Shown: positions 8,850-18,122 of the stretch, piece by piece
How the letters are laid out: each line of letters opens with the position of its first letter
Numbering within the stretch: position 1 is the stretch's first letter
From: Qipengyuania polymorpha
GTDB taxonomy: Bacteria > Pseudomonadota > Alphaproteobacteria > Sphingomonadales > Sphingomonadaceae
Assembly: GCF_019711435.1 (NCBI RefSeq)
Contig: NZ_JAIGNK010000003.1
Coordinates: forward strand, 62,001-126,000
DNA: 64,000 nt
Reading direction: 5' to 3'
The notes under the pieces: model-generated
The model's database searches: none
Seen by the model: only the letters and a program-made list of their open reading frames with translations
What the model was told of the DNA's origin: nothing
Program-made: the position numbers and the translations under genes

Positions 8850-9299
8850 TCAGCCGCTTTTCTTCAGCAGTGCCGAGCGTTCGCAGCGGCAGACGACTTC
8901 GCCGCGCTGGTTCACCGCTTCGTGGAGGAAGGTCACGATGCCGGTGTCCGGGCGCGACTTGCTCTCGCGAAGGCCAATCACTTCGCTCGTCGCATGCAGC
9001 GTATCGCCGATGAAGACGGGCTTGGGCATGACCAGCTTGTCGTAACCGAGGTTCGCCACCAGCGTCCCGAGCGTGGTGTCTCCCACCGACAGCCCCACCA
9101 TCAGCGAGAAGGTATAGGTCCCGTTGACGAGGATTTGCCCGAATTCGCTTTCCTTCGCCGCTTCCACATCGAGGTGGAGCGGCTGCGGGTTGTGGGTCAT
9201 CACGGTGAAGAAGAGGTTGTCCGCTTCGGTCACCGTGCGCCGGATTTCATGCGTCAGTCTGTCGCCGACCTGCCATTCGTCGAAGTGCCGGCCCGCCAT
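8850..9299 (-). CDS. MaoC-family dehydratase
   Basis: A 149-residue hot-dog-fold protein of the MaoC/R-hydratase type, acting on enoyl-CoA or related thioesters. The catalytic Asp/His segment of the family is visible as [19 protein letters not shown], followed by the helix with [19 protein letters not shown]. The ATG at 9299 overlaps the aldehyde dehydrogenase stop by one base (TAATG), so the two are coupled. The neighbouring CoA-transferase-fold racemase suggests a role in branched or short-chain acyl-CoA breakdown. Confidence 0.85.
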   Translation of the reverse strand: MAGRHFDEWQVGDRLTHEIRRTVTEADNLFFTVMTHNPQPLHLDVEAAKESEFGQILVNGTYTFSLMVGLSVGDTTLGTLVANLGYDKLVMPKPVFIGDTLHATSEVIGLRESKSRPDTGIVTFLHEAVNQRGEVVCRCERSALLKKSG

Positions 9300-10720
9300 T
9301 ACGCGTCGTATCCCATGACGGCCTTGACCTCGAGGAAGTCGTGGAAGCCCCACTCGCCCCATTCGCGGCCGTTGCCCGATTTCTTGTAGCCGCCGAAGGC
9401 CGCGTTCATGTCGTAGCCGCCGTTAATGGCGACACGCCCTGCACGGATGCGCTTGGCGAGTTTCTTCGCGGTTTCGACATCCTCGCCCATGATGTGGCTG
9501 GCGAGGCCGTATTCGGTGTCGTTCGAAATGCGGATGGCGTCGTCGTAATCGTCATAGCCGATCATCGCGAGGACCGGCCCGAAGATTTCCTCGCGCGCGA
9601 TGGTCATGTCGTTGGTGACATCGGCGAAGACTGTCGGCTTGACGTAGTGGCCGGTTTCGAGCCCCTCGGGCTTGCCGGGGCCGCCTGCGACCAGCGTCGC
9701 GCCTTCGTCGATACCCTTCTGGATGAGGCCCTGGATCTTGTCCCACTGTGCCTTCGAAACGACGGGACCGATGGTGGCATTGCCCTTCGGGTCGCCGGGG
9801 ATGACGCCCTCGGCTGCTTCCTTCGCCGCGGCCTTGGCTTCTTCCATGCGCTTGTTCGGAACCAGCATGCGGCTGGGCGCAGTGCAGGTCTGCCCCGAAT
9901 TGCCCATCATGGCGGTGGTCCCGCGCATGACCGACTTCGTAAAGGCGCTGTCGTCGAGGATGATGTTGGGGCTCTTGCCGCCCAATTCCTGCGCCACGCG
10001 CTTGACCGTATCGGCAGCGTTCTTGGCGATCATCACGCCGGCGCGGGTCGAGCCGGTAAAGCTGATCATGTCGATGTCGGGATGGCCGCTCATGGCTTCG
10101 CCCACGCCCGGACCGTCACCGTTGACGAGGTTGAAGACGCCCGCAGGCACACCCGCTGCGTCCATGATCTCGGCGAAGATATAGGCGTCGAAGGGCGCGA
10201 TCTCGGAAGGCTTCAGAATCATCGTATTGCCGGTCGCCAGCGCGGGGAAGACCTTGCAGGCAATCTGGTTGAGCGGCCAGTTCCAGGGCGTAATCATGCC
10301 GACCACGCCGATCGGCTCCCACACGTGGAGCGTCGGGCCGTCCTGGCGTTCGAACTCGAACTTCTCGAGCACTTCGATGGCGGTCTGGCAGTGGCCTGCG
10401 AGAAGCCCTGTGTGCGGACCATTGGCGAGGCTCATCGGTGCGCCCATTTCCTCCGACACGGCGAGCGCGAGGTCATCCTTGCGGTTGGCGATTTCGGCCT
10501 GGATGGCGCGCAGCAGCGTGAGGCGCTCTTCCTTCGACGTCTGGCTGAAGCTCTCGAAAGCGCGGCGCGCGGCGGCCACCGCCTTGTCGACATCGGCCTT
10601 GGTGCCGAAGCTGATGTGGCCGATGGTCTCTTCGGTGGCGGGGTTCTCGACCGGCTGCGTATTCTCGGTGACCGGGTCGACCCACTGGCCGTCGATGTAG
10701 AACTTGGTGCAATCGCGCAT
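9299..10720 (-). CDS. NAD(P)-dependent aldehyde dehydrogenase
   Basis: A 473-residue aldehyde dehydrogenase of normal length. Catalytic Asn 147 (in TPWNWP), Glu 245 (in QELGGKSP) and Cys 279 (in NSGQTC) are all present, and the cofactor glycine motif FTGSTRAG is at 221-228. The start at 10720 follows a strong AAGGAGAG site. It oxidises an aldehyde to an acid; the substrate is not evident. It is coupled to the MaoC gene and lies 28 bases after the racemase-like gene, so the three probably form one operon. Confidence 0.9.
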   Translation of the reverse strand: MRDCTKFYIDGQWVDPVTENTQPVENPATEETIGHISFGTKADVDKAVAAARRAFESFSQTSKEERLTLLRAIQAEIANRKDDLALAVSEEMGAPMSLANGPHTGLLAGHCQTAIEVLEKFEFERQDGPTLHVWEPIGVVGMITPWNWPLNQIACKVFPALATGNTMILKPSEIAPFDAYIFAEIMDAAGVPAGVFNLVNGDGPGVGEAMSGHPDIDMISFTGSTRAGVMIAKNAADTVKRVAQELGGKSPNIILDDSAFTKSVMRGTTAMMGNSGQTCTAPSRMLVPNKRMEEAKAAAKEAAEGVIPGDPKGNATIGPVVSKAQWDKIQGLIQKGIDEGATLVAGGPGKPEGLETGHYVKPTVFADVTNDMTIAREEIFGPVLAMIGYDDYDDAIRISNDTEYGLASHIMGEDVETAKKLAKRIRAGRVAINGGYDMNAAFGGYKKSGNGREWGEWGFHDFLEVKAVMGYDA

Positions 10721-10748
10721 GGGAATTTCTCTCCTTATGCGCGGCTCT

Positions 10749-11825
10749 CTAGCTCCCTTGCGCCCAGCGCGCCACCACCTCTTCGCCGTCCTGTGCAGAG
10801 TCGCGGATGACGCCCGGCGTGCGGTCGAAACGCGGCGCGGGCGCGGTGTGCGAACGGCCATCGCGCTCGACGAAAAGCCCGCGTGCCTTCATGTGCGGAT
10901 GGTCTTTCGCCTCGTCCAATGGGACCACCGGGGCATAGCAGGCATCCGTGCCTTCGAGCAGCGCCGTCCATTCGGCCTGCGTCTTGGTCTTGAACAGCGC
11001 GGCGAGCTTTTCGGTGTAGTCGTCCCAGTTTGCGGGGTTCAACTGTCCTTCGGCCAATTCCTTCGGCGCATCGGCGCGGGCGAGCAGCTCAGCATAGAAT
11101 TGCGGTTCGATGGCCCCGACGGTGATTTCCTTGCCATCGGCGCATTCGTAACAGCGGTAGAAATGCGCGGCTCCGCCCAGCAGGCCGGCACCGCGTTCCG
11201 TCGTGCGAAGCGCGCTGTGCGGCTGGCCGTAGAAGAAGCTCATCAGGCTGGTGACGCCATCGACAATCGCGGCATCGACCACCTGCCCCTTGCCGCTGGT
11301 CTGCCGCTCGTAAAGCGCGGCGAGGATACCGAAGGCGCAATACATCGACCCGCCGCCGAAATCGCCGACGAGGTTCTGCGGCGGGATGGGCAATTCGCCC
11401 TTCGCCCCGATGCTGTCGAGCGCGCCGGTGATGGCGATATAGTTGAGGTCGTGCCCCGCCGCCTGCGCCAACGGCCCGTCCTGCCCCCAGCCGGTCATGC
11501 GTGCATAGACGATACGCGGATTTGCCTCGAGCACGACATCGGGACCAAGGCCGAGGCGTTCCATCACGCCGGGTCGGAAGCCTTCGATGAGCACGTCGGC
11601 ACTAGCGAGCGCCTTCTTGACGAAAGCCTGACCATCCTCGCTCTTCAGATCGACCGCCGCCCGGTTGCGCGCCCGCTCAACCACAGCATTCATCGGCTGG
11701 TGCCCGGGCCGCTCGATACGCACGACCTCCGCGCCCAGATCGGCGAGCAGCATCGCGACATGCGGCCCCGGTCCAATGCCTTGGAATTCGACGACACGAA
11801 GGCCGGTCAGCGGTCCGTTGCTCAT
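10749..11825 (-). CDS. Alpha-methylacyl-CoA racemase-like enzyme, CaiB/BaiF fold
   Basis: A 358-residue class III CoA-transferase-fold protein. The residues that define the racemase branch are conserved at nearly the family positions: His 125 (AGHDLNY), Asp 155 (LVGDFGGGSM) and Glu 240 (VGAIEPQFY). These match His 126, Asp 156 and Glu 241 of the mycobacterial enzyme. It should interconvert 2R- and 2S-methylacyl-CoA so that branched chains can enter beta-oxidation. The start follows a GGGAGAG site. Transfer of CoA between acids cannot be excluded but fits less well. Confidence 0.85.
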   Translation of the reverse strand: MSNGPLTGLRVVEFQGIGPGPHVAMLLADLGAEVVRIERPGHQPMNAVVERARNRAAVDLKSEDGQAFVKKALASADVLIEGFRPGVMERLGLGPDVVLEANPRIVYARMTGWGQDGPLAQAAGHDLNYIAITGALDSIGAKGELPIPPQNLVGDFGGGSMYCAFGILAALYERQTSGKGQVVDAAIVDGVTSLMSFFYGQPHSALRTTERGAGLLGGAAHFYRCYECADGKEITVGAIEPQFYAELLARADAPKELAEGQLNPANWDDYTEKLAALFKTKTQAEWTALLEGTDACYAPVVPLDEAKDHPHMKARGLFVERDGRSHTAPAPRFDRTPGVIRDSAQDGEEVVARWAQGS

Positions 11826-11893
11826 TGCTCTCTCCCGAATGGCGTTTGCGCCACCAAAGCGAAACGGTCCGCAATTGCAACCGGTTTGACGCG

Positions 11894-12466
11894 TCAGCCG
11901 AGCCGCTCCCCGGCTTCGGCGAGATCTTCGGGCGTGTTGATATTGAAGAAAGGGTCTCCTTCGCCCGCGTCCCATTGGACCGTCACGTAGTTCAGCATAT
12001 TGGCCAGCCCGAACAGCGAGCGATCCTCGCCCTCGAGATATTGCGGCAGGGCGCGCCCCAGTGCCGCGACGCTCCACATGGAGCAGACCGGAATGTCTCG
12101 CCCGCCGCTGCGCGCCATGGCGCAATTGGCGCCGCCATCGACCATCCATGCCAGCCGCTCGGGCACGTCGCCCGGCAGGAAGGGCATGTCGCAGGCGAGG
12201 AGGAGAAGGCAGGCCGCTTCCGTTTCGCGGGCGTGGTCGAAAGCAGCGGCGAGGCCCGCGAGCGGTCCTTCGATACCGCTCCGGTCCCGGATTGTCTCGC
12301 ATCCTGTATCGGGCAGGTCGTAGCGGGTCACGACGACCGGCTTTTTGTCCCAATAGCGCACCGTTGCCAGCGCCCGCTCTAGCAAGGTCTCGCCAGCCAG
12401 CAGCCGTTGCGGCTTGCTACCGCCGATGCGCCTGCCCTCGCCGCCAGCAAGTACGGCGACCAGCAT
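11894..12466 (-). CDS. mobA: Molybdenum cofactor guanylyltransferase MobA
   Basis: A 190-residue nucleotidyltransferase that attaches GMP to molybdopterin, giving the bis-MGD cofactor needed by DMSO-reductase-family enzymes. The N-terminal signature AVLAGGEGRRIGGSKP is present, followed by GIEGPLAGL and the metal-binding LLACDMPFL. The ATG follows the stop of the sulfite dehydrogenase anchor gene by one base (TGACATG), so it is co-transcribed with soeABC. That gives the dehydrogenase its own cofactor-maturation step. Confidence 0.9.
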   Translation of the reverse strand: MLVAVLAGGEGRRIGGSKPQRLLAGETLLERALATVRYWDKKPVVVTRYDLPDTGCETIRDRSGIEGPLAGLAAAFDHARETEAACLLLLACDMPFLPGDVPERLAWMVDGGANCAMARSGGRDIPVCSMWSVAALGRALPQYLEGEDRSLFGLANMLNYVTVQWDAGEGDPFFNINTPEDLAEAGERLG

Positions 12467-12467
12467 G

Positions 12468-13433
12468 TCAGACTGCCTGTTCGCCGTAATACAGCGTAAC
12501 TGCATGTTTGGCCTCGGCGAAGAACAGCCAGCGCTCGGCGGTGATGCCGACCTGGCAGGCGACGACCGCGACGAAAAGGAGCGCTATCCCGGCGGCAGGC
12601 AATCCGCCATCGAGGAAAATTCCCGCCACGAGGAGACAGGCAAGTGGCACCCAGAAGCCGAGCATGATGGCAATCCTGCCGAGCTTGCGCGCGTGCTTGC
12701 GGGCGATACGGAAACCCATTTCGCGCAGGAGGTAATTGTTCTGGTCATGCGGGCTTCCGGTCATCTCGACCTTGCCGAGATGCCCAAGGCCGGTCGCGCT
12801 GCCGGCAGTGCTCGTGGCGGGCGCTGTGGCGAGATGCTTCCAGTAGAAGGTTTTCACCGTCAGGCCGATGATGACCATGACACCGGCGATCGTGCGCATC
12901 GCACCCGCCGCTTCTTCGAAGCCGAATGCAGCCAGCAGGAATGCGAGGATTACCGCGCCGTTCATCGGGCCAAGGACGAGGTATCCCGCGACGGTCCAGC
13001 CGTTGTGCCACGCGGGGATAGTCCTCAGCGAGGCATAGATCATCGCGGTGCAGTAGAGCGTCAGCAGCGCCATCGCAGCCCCGACCAGGCCGAAGACCAC
13101 GCCCAGCGCCATGTCGGCAATCCCGAAGATAGTGACGACCGCAAACAGGCCGAGCGGCATGAAGCCGATGATTGCGGCGAGTCCCTCCCGGCTGAGCCAA
13201 CTGGTGCGCCATTGCGACATCGCCCTCCACGCCCGCTCGGGCCGGCCGAGGTGGAAGGTCGAAGACAGCAGCCCGCCGACGATCAGCGCGAAGGCGAGGC
13301 CGAAGACGAGGAGCCCGAACACGGTCTCCTGCGGCAGCATGCCCAGCGCGGCGAGGACCGCCAGCCAGATCATCATGCCGTAGCCCGCGCCGCTCGCGGT
13401 GGTGAAGAAGATGACGGATTTCGCCGGATGCAT
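12468..13433 (-). CDS. soeC: Sulfite dehydrogenase membrane anchor, DmsC/NrfD-like
   Basis: A 321-residue integral membrane protein with about eight hydrophobic segments, matching the DmsC/YnfH anchor family. It should hold the molybdenum and iron-sulfur subunits at the cytoplasmic face of the membrane and pass electrons to quinone. SoeC of Allochromatium is of nearly the same size. The gene order A-B-C, the absence of a Tat signal on the catalytic subunit and the surrounding persulfide genes support sulfite dehydrogenase over DMSO reductase. It starts 13 bases after soeB. The annotation rests on context and would fall if the catalytic subunit proved to have another substrate. Confidence 0.72.
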   Translation of the reverse strand: MHPAKSVIFFTTASGAGYGMMIWLAVLAALGMLPQETVFGLLVFGLAFALIVGGLLSSTFHLGRPERAWRAMSQWRTSWLSREGLAAIIGFMPLGLFAVVTIFGIADMALGVVFGLVGAAMALLTLYCTAMIYASLRTIPAWHNGWTVAGYLVLGPMNGAVILAFLLAAFGFEEAAGAMRTIAGVMVIIGLTVKTFYWKHLATAPATSTAGSATGLGHLGKVEMTGSPHDQNNYLLREMGFRIARKHARKLGRIAIMLGFWVPLACLLVAGIFLDGGLPAAGIALLFVAVVACQVGITAERWLFFAEAKHAVTLYYGEQAV

Positions 13434-13446
13434 GTCTGTCCGTCCC

Positions 13447-14196
13447 TTACGAAAGTATCTTGTCGACCCAGCGCGCAATCAACCCGGCGCCCTCGGTGCT
13501 GTCATCGGCGGAAGTCAGCATGCGGGGAGCCTTGTCGCCGCCGCGGCCATCCTGCCGCGGGCGGGGCGGCAGGTACTTGTTGACCGGCTTCGTCCCCTGT
13601 TCGGGCATGAGGTCGTATCCGCCACGCGCTGCGACGAGTTTCGAGACCTCGCTTTCCGGGTCGCCCAGATCGCCGAAGCTGCGCGCGCCTGCGGGGCAGG
13701 TCGATACGCAAGCCGGGACCCGGCTCTCCTCGGGCAGGTTCTCGTTGTAGATCTTGTCGACGCAGAGCGTGCATTTCTTCATCACGCCTTCGTTCTCGTC
13801 ATATTCGCGCGCGCCATAGGGGCAGGCCCAGCTGCACAGCTTGCAGCCGATGCAGATATCCTCGTTGACGAGGACGATGCCGTCTTCCTCGCGCTTGTAG
13901 CTCGCGCCGGTCGGGCAGACGGTGACGCAGGGCGCGTCCTCGCAATGGAGGCAGGAGCGCGGGAAATGGACGGTCTGGCCGTGGCCCGCATCATCGGTGG
14001 TTTCATAGGTGTGGACGCGGTTGAACCACACGCCGTCGGGCTTCTTGCCGTAGGGGTCGTAATCGGTGAGCGGCGCGGATTTGGCGCTGGCGTTCCATTC
14101 CTTGCAGTTCACCGCGCAAGCGTGGCAGCCGACGCAGATGTCGAGGTCGACGACGAGGCCGAGCTTCTTGGCGGTAGTGTCGGGAAGGCTGGTCAT
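13447..14196 (-). CDS. soeB: Sulfite dehydrogenase iron-sulfur subunit
   Basis: A 249-residue ferredoxin-like electron-transfer subunit. Four cysteine clusters are visible in order: CVGCHACAVNC, CLHCEDAPCVTVCP, CIGCKLCSWACP, and CTLC with CVSTCP. These bind four [4Fe-4S] centres, as in DmsB, PsrB and SoeB. The ATG overlaps the catalytic-subunit stop (ATGA, 14193-14196). It carries electrons from the molybdenum subunit to the membrane anchor. Confidence 0.78.
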   Translation of the reverse strand: MTSLPDTTAKKLGLVVDLDICVGCHACAVNCKEWNASAKSAPLTDYDPYGKKPDGVWFNRVHTYETTDDAGHGQTVHFPRSCLHCEDAPCVTVCPTGASYKREEDGIVLVNEDICIGCKLCSWACPYGAREYDENEGVMKKCTLCVDKIYNENLPEESRVPACVSTCPAGARSFGDLGDPESEVSKLVAARGGYDLMPEQGTKPVNKYLPPRPRQDGRGGDKAPRMLTSADDSTEGAGLIARWVDKILS

Positions 14197-17168
14197 CTGT
14201 CTTCGCTCACCCTGTTACCGCGTCCGTCCCTGATGCCATCGACCCAGCTGTGATTAGCGCTGCGCTGGCCAATGAAGTCCTTAAGCGGCGCTTTGCCGCC
14301 GGTGTTAGTGCCTTGCAAATTCTCGCCGAATTCCAGCGGGCCGTCCTTGCCGCTGAAGCGCGTGTCCATTGCTTCGAACATCGGGTAGGCCTCTCCCGCT
14401 TCCGCCGCGCTGCACTTCCTCAGCCGCACGCGCAGATCGTACCACGCCGCCTGTCCGGTGACCGGGTCGGAGTTCGAATATTCCTTGCCGCCTTTTTCGG
14501 GCAGCAGCTTCTCGGTGATGATGTGGTTGAGGAGGAAGCCCTTTTCGAATTCGGGGCTGTCCTTGTCGAGGCCCCATGCGCCTTTACGCTTGCCGATGGC
14601 GTTCCATGTCCAGACCACGCTCGGGTTCACGCCCGTCACAAGCCGTACCTGCGCCTTCACCCGACCGCGGCCGTTTTCGATCCAGACCCAGTCGTCGTCG
14701 ACAAGGTCATGTTTGGCAGCGAGGTCGCGGTGCATGTGGAGCTTGTTGGCGTTGGTAATCTGCCGCAGCCAGGCATTCTGGCTGCCCCAGCTATGATACA
14801 TGTGCATCGGACGCTGGGAGAGCGCGTGGACGGGGAATTCCTCGCCGCCCTCGTCCCTCTCTAGGAACGGCTGGTACCAGATGGGCAGCGGGTCGAAATA
14901 GGTCTCGATGCGTGTCCGATGCGCCTCGGGCGGCTGGATATCGCCGTGCCCCTTCGCGGCGAGGCGAAATTTCTGCAGGTCCTCGTTATAGAGCTGGAAG
15001 GTAATCGGGTCGGCATGCCCCAGCCACGCCATCTTCTTCGCGTGCTCGAGATATTCGCGGTTGGCGTATTTCATGAACTGCGCCGAGAGCGGCAATTCCT
15101 CGTGCCAGAAGCAGCCGTTCTCTATGTAGCGGGTCAGCTGGTTCGGGTTGACCGCGCCCACGCCCGACTTGCTCCCGTCCTCACCCCGCCAGCCCGACAG
15201 CGGGCCGACACCCGGCGCGCGCTCGTGGTTGACGATGTAATCCTCGTAGCCACCGGGGAATTTGGGCGAGCCATCCTCGTTCGTCATGCCCGGCAGGCCG
15301 AGCCGCGCGCCGAGGTCGAGCAGCACCGTCTGGAACGGCCGCACGTCGCGGTCGAGCGGGACCACCGGCTGGCGGATGGCGTCGCCCCCGCCATGCGCCG
15401 AGGATATCGGCCGGTCGAGCATCGAGATGCAGTCCCACCGTTCGAGATAGGTCGTGTCGGGCAGGATGAGGTCGCAATAGGGGACCGTCTCCGAATAGAA
15501 GGCATCGGAGTAGATGATTTTCGGGATGACGTACTTGCCATCCTCGCGCTTCTTGGTGAAGTATCCCAGCGTCTCGGGGATGTTCATCGAGCTGTTCCAC
15601 GCCATGTTTGCCATGAACATGAACAGCACGTCGATGCCGTAGGGGTCGTGGTTCGCCGCATTGTGCAGCACCATGTGCATCATGCCGTGCAGCGCGAGCG
15701 GGTGCTCCCAGCTGAAAGCCTTGTCGATACGCAGCGGGTCGCCGTGCTGGTCGACGATGAGGTCGGCGGGCGAGCGGGGGAAGCCAAGCGGCGGGCCGTC
15801 CAAAGGCAGCCCCGCATCGGCCTTGGGCCATGCCGCCTTTACGCCTGGCGGGATGGGCTTGGGGAACGGCGCCTTGTAGCGCCAGCCGCCCGGGCAATCG
15901 ACACTGCCGAGCAGCGCCTGCAGGATGTGTATCGCGCGGCAAGTGTGGAAGCCGTTCGAATGCGCCGAAATGCCGCGCATGGCATGGAAGCTCACCGGAC
16001 GGCCGACGAATTTGTCGTGATGGCGACCCCAGGCATCGACCCAGGGCTCCTCGATGGTGATTTCCTTCTCGAAGGCGGTCTCGGCTAGCTCGGCAGCGAT
16101 CCGGCGGGTGACTTCGGCGGGAACGCCGGTGGTCTCGGCCACGGCATCGGGGGAGAATTCCTCGGCCAGATAGCGTTCTGCGAGAAGCTGGAGGGAGGGG
16201 ACGACCGTGCGCCCGTCGACCTGCCGCTCACCGGCAAAGGCAGGCTTGCGGTGCACCGCATTCGCCAGCACTGGCTTGCCCTGTTCGAGGCACCAGACCA
16301 GCGGTCCGCCATCTGGCCCGCGCAGGAAGAGGCCATCGTCTTCCGCGCCGGGTTCGCGAATGACCAGCCACGGTGCGTTCGAATAGCGCGCGAGGCTTGC
16401 CCAGTCGATTTTCTCCGCCCGCAGCAATTCGTGGATGAGGGCGAAGACGAACAGTCCGTCGGTGCCGGGGCGAATGCCGATCCACTCGTCGGCAATCGCG
16501 GAGTAACCGGTCCGCACCGGATTGACCGAGACGAACTTCGTGCCCTCTCGCGTCTTGAGATTGCCGAGGCCGAGCTTGATGGGATTGCTGTCATGGTCGT
16601 CGGCGACGCCGAACATCATGTGATAGAGCGTGCGCTCGTAATCGGGCTCACCGAACTCCCAGAACGCCCCGCCCAGCGTGTAGAGCCCGCCAGCCGCCAT
16701 ATTGACCGAGCAGAAGCCGCCGTGGGCCGCGAAATTATGCGTGCCGAACTGGCTTGCCCACCAGCCGGTCAAGGATTGCGACTGGTCGCGCCCGGTGAAG
16801 AAGGCGAGCTTGCCCGGATCGCGTGCACGCACTTCGCCAAGCCATTCGGTGGCAAGCTCCAGCGCTTCGTCCCACTCGATTTCCCTGAACTCGCCCGACC
16901 CGCGCTCGCCCACGCGCAGCAGCGGCTTGGTCAGCTTGGCCGGCGCGTACTGGTGCATGATGCCCGCGCTGCCCTTGGCGCAGAGCACGCCCTTGTTGAC
17001 CGGATGGTCGGGATTGCCCTCGATGTAGCGGACGGTGCCGTTCTTCATGTGCACCTTGATGCCGCAGCGGCAGGCGCACATGTAGCAAGTGGAGGTCTTC
17101 ACCTCGTCGCCGACCTCGGGGGAAAGCCCCACGTCCTCGCGCACGGTCTCGAACGGATTGAAGCCCAT
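14193..17168 (-). CDS. soeA: Sulfite dehydrogenase molybdopterin subunit
   Basis: A 991-residue DMSO-reductase-family molybdoenzyme. N-terminal cysteines 28, 31, 35 (with an extra Cys 33) and 63 bind a [4Fe-4S] cluster. Cys 153 in GGFCSVNM is the likely molybdenum ligand. There is no Tat signal, so the enzyme should face the cytoplasm as SoeA does; SoeA of Allochromatium is about this long. The role inferred is oxidation of sulfite to sulfate with electrons to quinone. Context supports it: persulfide dioxygenase, which makes sulfite, and a persulfide sensor lie directly upstream, and mobA downstream. Start at 17168 is preceded by GGAGAG. Other reductases of the family (thiosulfate, polysulfide) remain possible. 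Confidence 0.75.
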   Translation of the reverse strand: MGFNPFETVREDVGLSPEVGDEVKTSTCYMCACRCGIKVHMKNGTVRYIEGNPDHPVNKGVLCAKGSAGIMHQYAPAKLTKPLLRVGERGSGEFREIEWDEALELATEWLGEVRARDPGKLAFFTGRDQSQSLTGWWASQFGTHNFAAHGGFCSVNMAAGGLYTLGGAFWEFGEPDYERTLYHMMFGVADDHDSNPIKLGLGNLKTREGTKFVSVNPVRTGYSAIADEWIGIRPGTDGLFVFALIHELLRAEKIDWASLARYSNAPWLVIREPGAEDDGLFLRGPDGGPLVWCLEQGKPVLANAVHRKPAFAGERQVDGRTVVPSLQLLAERYLAEEFSPDAVAETTGVPAEVTRRIAAELAETAFEKEITIEEPWVDAWGRHHDKFVGRPVSFHAMRGISAHSNGFHTCRAIHILQALLGSVDCPGGWRYKAPFPKPIPPGVKAAWPKADAGLPLDGPPLGFPRSPADLIVDQHGDPLRIDKAFSWEHPLALHGMMHMVLHNAANHDPYGIDVLFMFMANMAWNSSMNIPETLGYFTKKREDGKYVIPKIIYSDAFYSETVPYCDLILPDTTYLERWDCISMLDRPISSAHGGGDAIRQPVVPLDRDVRPFQTVLLDLGARLGLPGMTNEDGSPKFPGGYEDYIVNHERAPGVGPLSGWRGEDGSKSGVGAVNPNQLTRYIENGCFWHEELPLSAQFMKYANREYLEHAKKMAWLGHADPITFQLYNEDLQKFRLAAKGHGDIQPPEAHRTRIETYFDPLPIWYQPFLERDEGGEEFPVHALSQRPMHMYHSWGSQNAWLRQITNANKLHMHRDLAAKHDLVDDDWVWIENGRGRVKAQVRLVTGVNPSVVWTWNAIGKRKGAWGLDKDSPEFEKGFLLNHIITEKLLPEKGGKEYSNSDPVTGQAAWYDLRVRLRKCSAAEAGEAYPMFEAMDTRFSGKDGPLEFGENLQGTNTGGKAPLKDFIGQRSANHSWVDGIRDGRGNRVSEDR

Positions 17169-17182
17169 CTCTCTCCTGCGGC

Positions 17183-17200
17183 CCTGCGTTATATCGCAGG
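17183..17200. promoter_or_regulatory. Perfect palindrome in the soeA promoter region
   Basis: Six-base arms CCTGCG and CGCAGG flank the six-base centre TTATAT, ending 15 bases upstream of the soeA start. On the minus strand the centre provides a possible -10 (TATAAC). A second dyad GCAGG-TG-CCTGC overlaps at 17196-17207. Its position between soeA and the divergent ArsR-family gene makes it a candidate operator. No strong -35 is visible. Confidence 0.35.
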
Positions 17201-17360
17201 TGCCTGCCCCGGCTATCGCACCCGCGATGCCGAGGGGCAACAGCCAAGCGAAGCGATTGCCCAGCTCAGGAGCTGGCGATTGCCTCGGCCACGGGCACTC
17301 GCTAAATTTCCCCGCAGGATATACCCGTTGGACCTGCAATGAAGGGAAAGCACTCGCGTA

Positions 17361-17693
17361 ATGGACCTGCCGCTCGAAGACATGCGCAAGAACGCAGGAC
17401 GCGCCACGATGCTGCTGAAATCCATGGCGAACGAATCGCGCCTGATGATCCTGTGCCAGCTATCGCAGCAGGAGATGACCGTGGGCGAGCTTTCTGCCCT
17501 GGTCGACCTGTCGCAATCGGCTTTGTCGCAACACCTGTCCGTGCTGCGGCGCGAAGGGCTGGTAAGGACCCGCCGGAGCTCGCAATTCGTCCATTATTCG
17601 CTCGACAGCGAGGAGGTGAAAGCCGTGATCGGCGTGCTTTACGAGCAGTTCTGCGCAGCCTGTGAAGACGAGGTCACCGAAACGGCGGAGTGA
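17361..17693 (+). CDS. ArsR-family persulfide-responsive repressor, SqrR/BigR type
   Basis: A 110-residue winged-helix repressor. The recognition region is SQSALSQHLSVLRREGLV (51-68). Two cysteines, Cys 32 (in LMILCQLS) and Cys 98 (in YEQFCAAC), sit 66 residues apart. That is the spacing of Cys 41 and Cys 107 in SqrR, which sense sulfane sulfur by forming a polysulfide bridge; a further Cys 101 is present. The classical metal-binding CxC of ArsR/SmtB is absent. The gene is divergent from soeA and convergent with the YeeE/YedE genes. It most likely represses the dioxygenase operon and perhaps soe until persulfide builds up. Confidence 0.8.
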   Translation: MDLPLEDMRKNAGRATMLLKSMANESRLMILCQLSQQEMTVGELSALVDLSQSALSQHLSVLRREGLVRTRRSSQFVHYSLDSEEVKAVIGVLYEQFCAACEDEVTETAE

Positions 17694-17705
17694 ACCGACG
17701 TCAGG

Positions 17706-18122
17706 CTATTTGTCGAACAGCAGGCGGTGGACCACCATGCCTGCCAGCAGTGCCGCAATAAAGACGAGTGCCTGTGCGGGGGCCACGAACAGGATGGCGA
17801 AGCCGGGTCCGGGGCAAAGCCCGGCAAGTCCCCAGCCGATACCGAAAAGGCTCGCCCCGATCAGCAATTGCGGGGTGAGGTCGCTGCGGTCAGGCAGCGA
17901 GAAACCGCTGGCGAACAGCGGGTGCGCCATCTTCGGGATGAAGCGCCAGGCGATAATCATCACCAGCACCGCGCCGCCCATCACGAATGCCAGTGTCGGA
18001 TCCCAGTCGCCGAACAGGTCGAGGAAACCGCGGACGCGCGCCGGATTTGTCATCCCACCCAGTGCAAGGCCCGCGCCGAACAATGTGCCCGACGCTGCCG
18101 GGACGAGGATACGCGCGATCAT
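17706..18122 (-). CDS. YeeE/YedE-like transporter, second half (DUF6691)
   Basis: A 138-residue membrane protein with about four hydrophobic segments. It carries the cysteine motif GLAGLCPGPGFA near residues 100-111, a hallmark of the second half of YeeE/YedE sulfur transporters. The ATG overlaps the stop of the partner half (ATGA, 18119-18122). The two halves probably combine to make a pore that passes thiosulfate or sulfane sulfur through conserved cysteines. Split pairs of this kind occur in the bigR operon of Xylella and Agrobacterium. Confidence 0.8.
   Translation of the reverse strand: MIARILVPAASGTLFGAGLALGGMTNPARVRGFLDLFGDWDPTLAFVMGGAVLVMIIAWRFIPKMAHPLFASGFSLPDRSDLTPQLLIGASLFGIGWGLAGLCPGPGFAILFVAPAQALVFIAALLAGMVVHRLLFDK

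Noticed and set aside
12468..17168. DMSO reductase operon dmsABC
   Set aside because: The catalytic subunit has no Tat signal, which places it in the cytoplasm, and the neighbours handle persulfide and sulfite. SoeABC explains the set better, though assay is needed.
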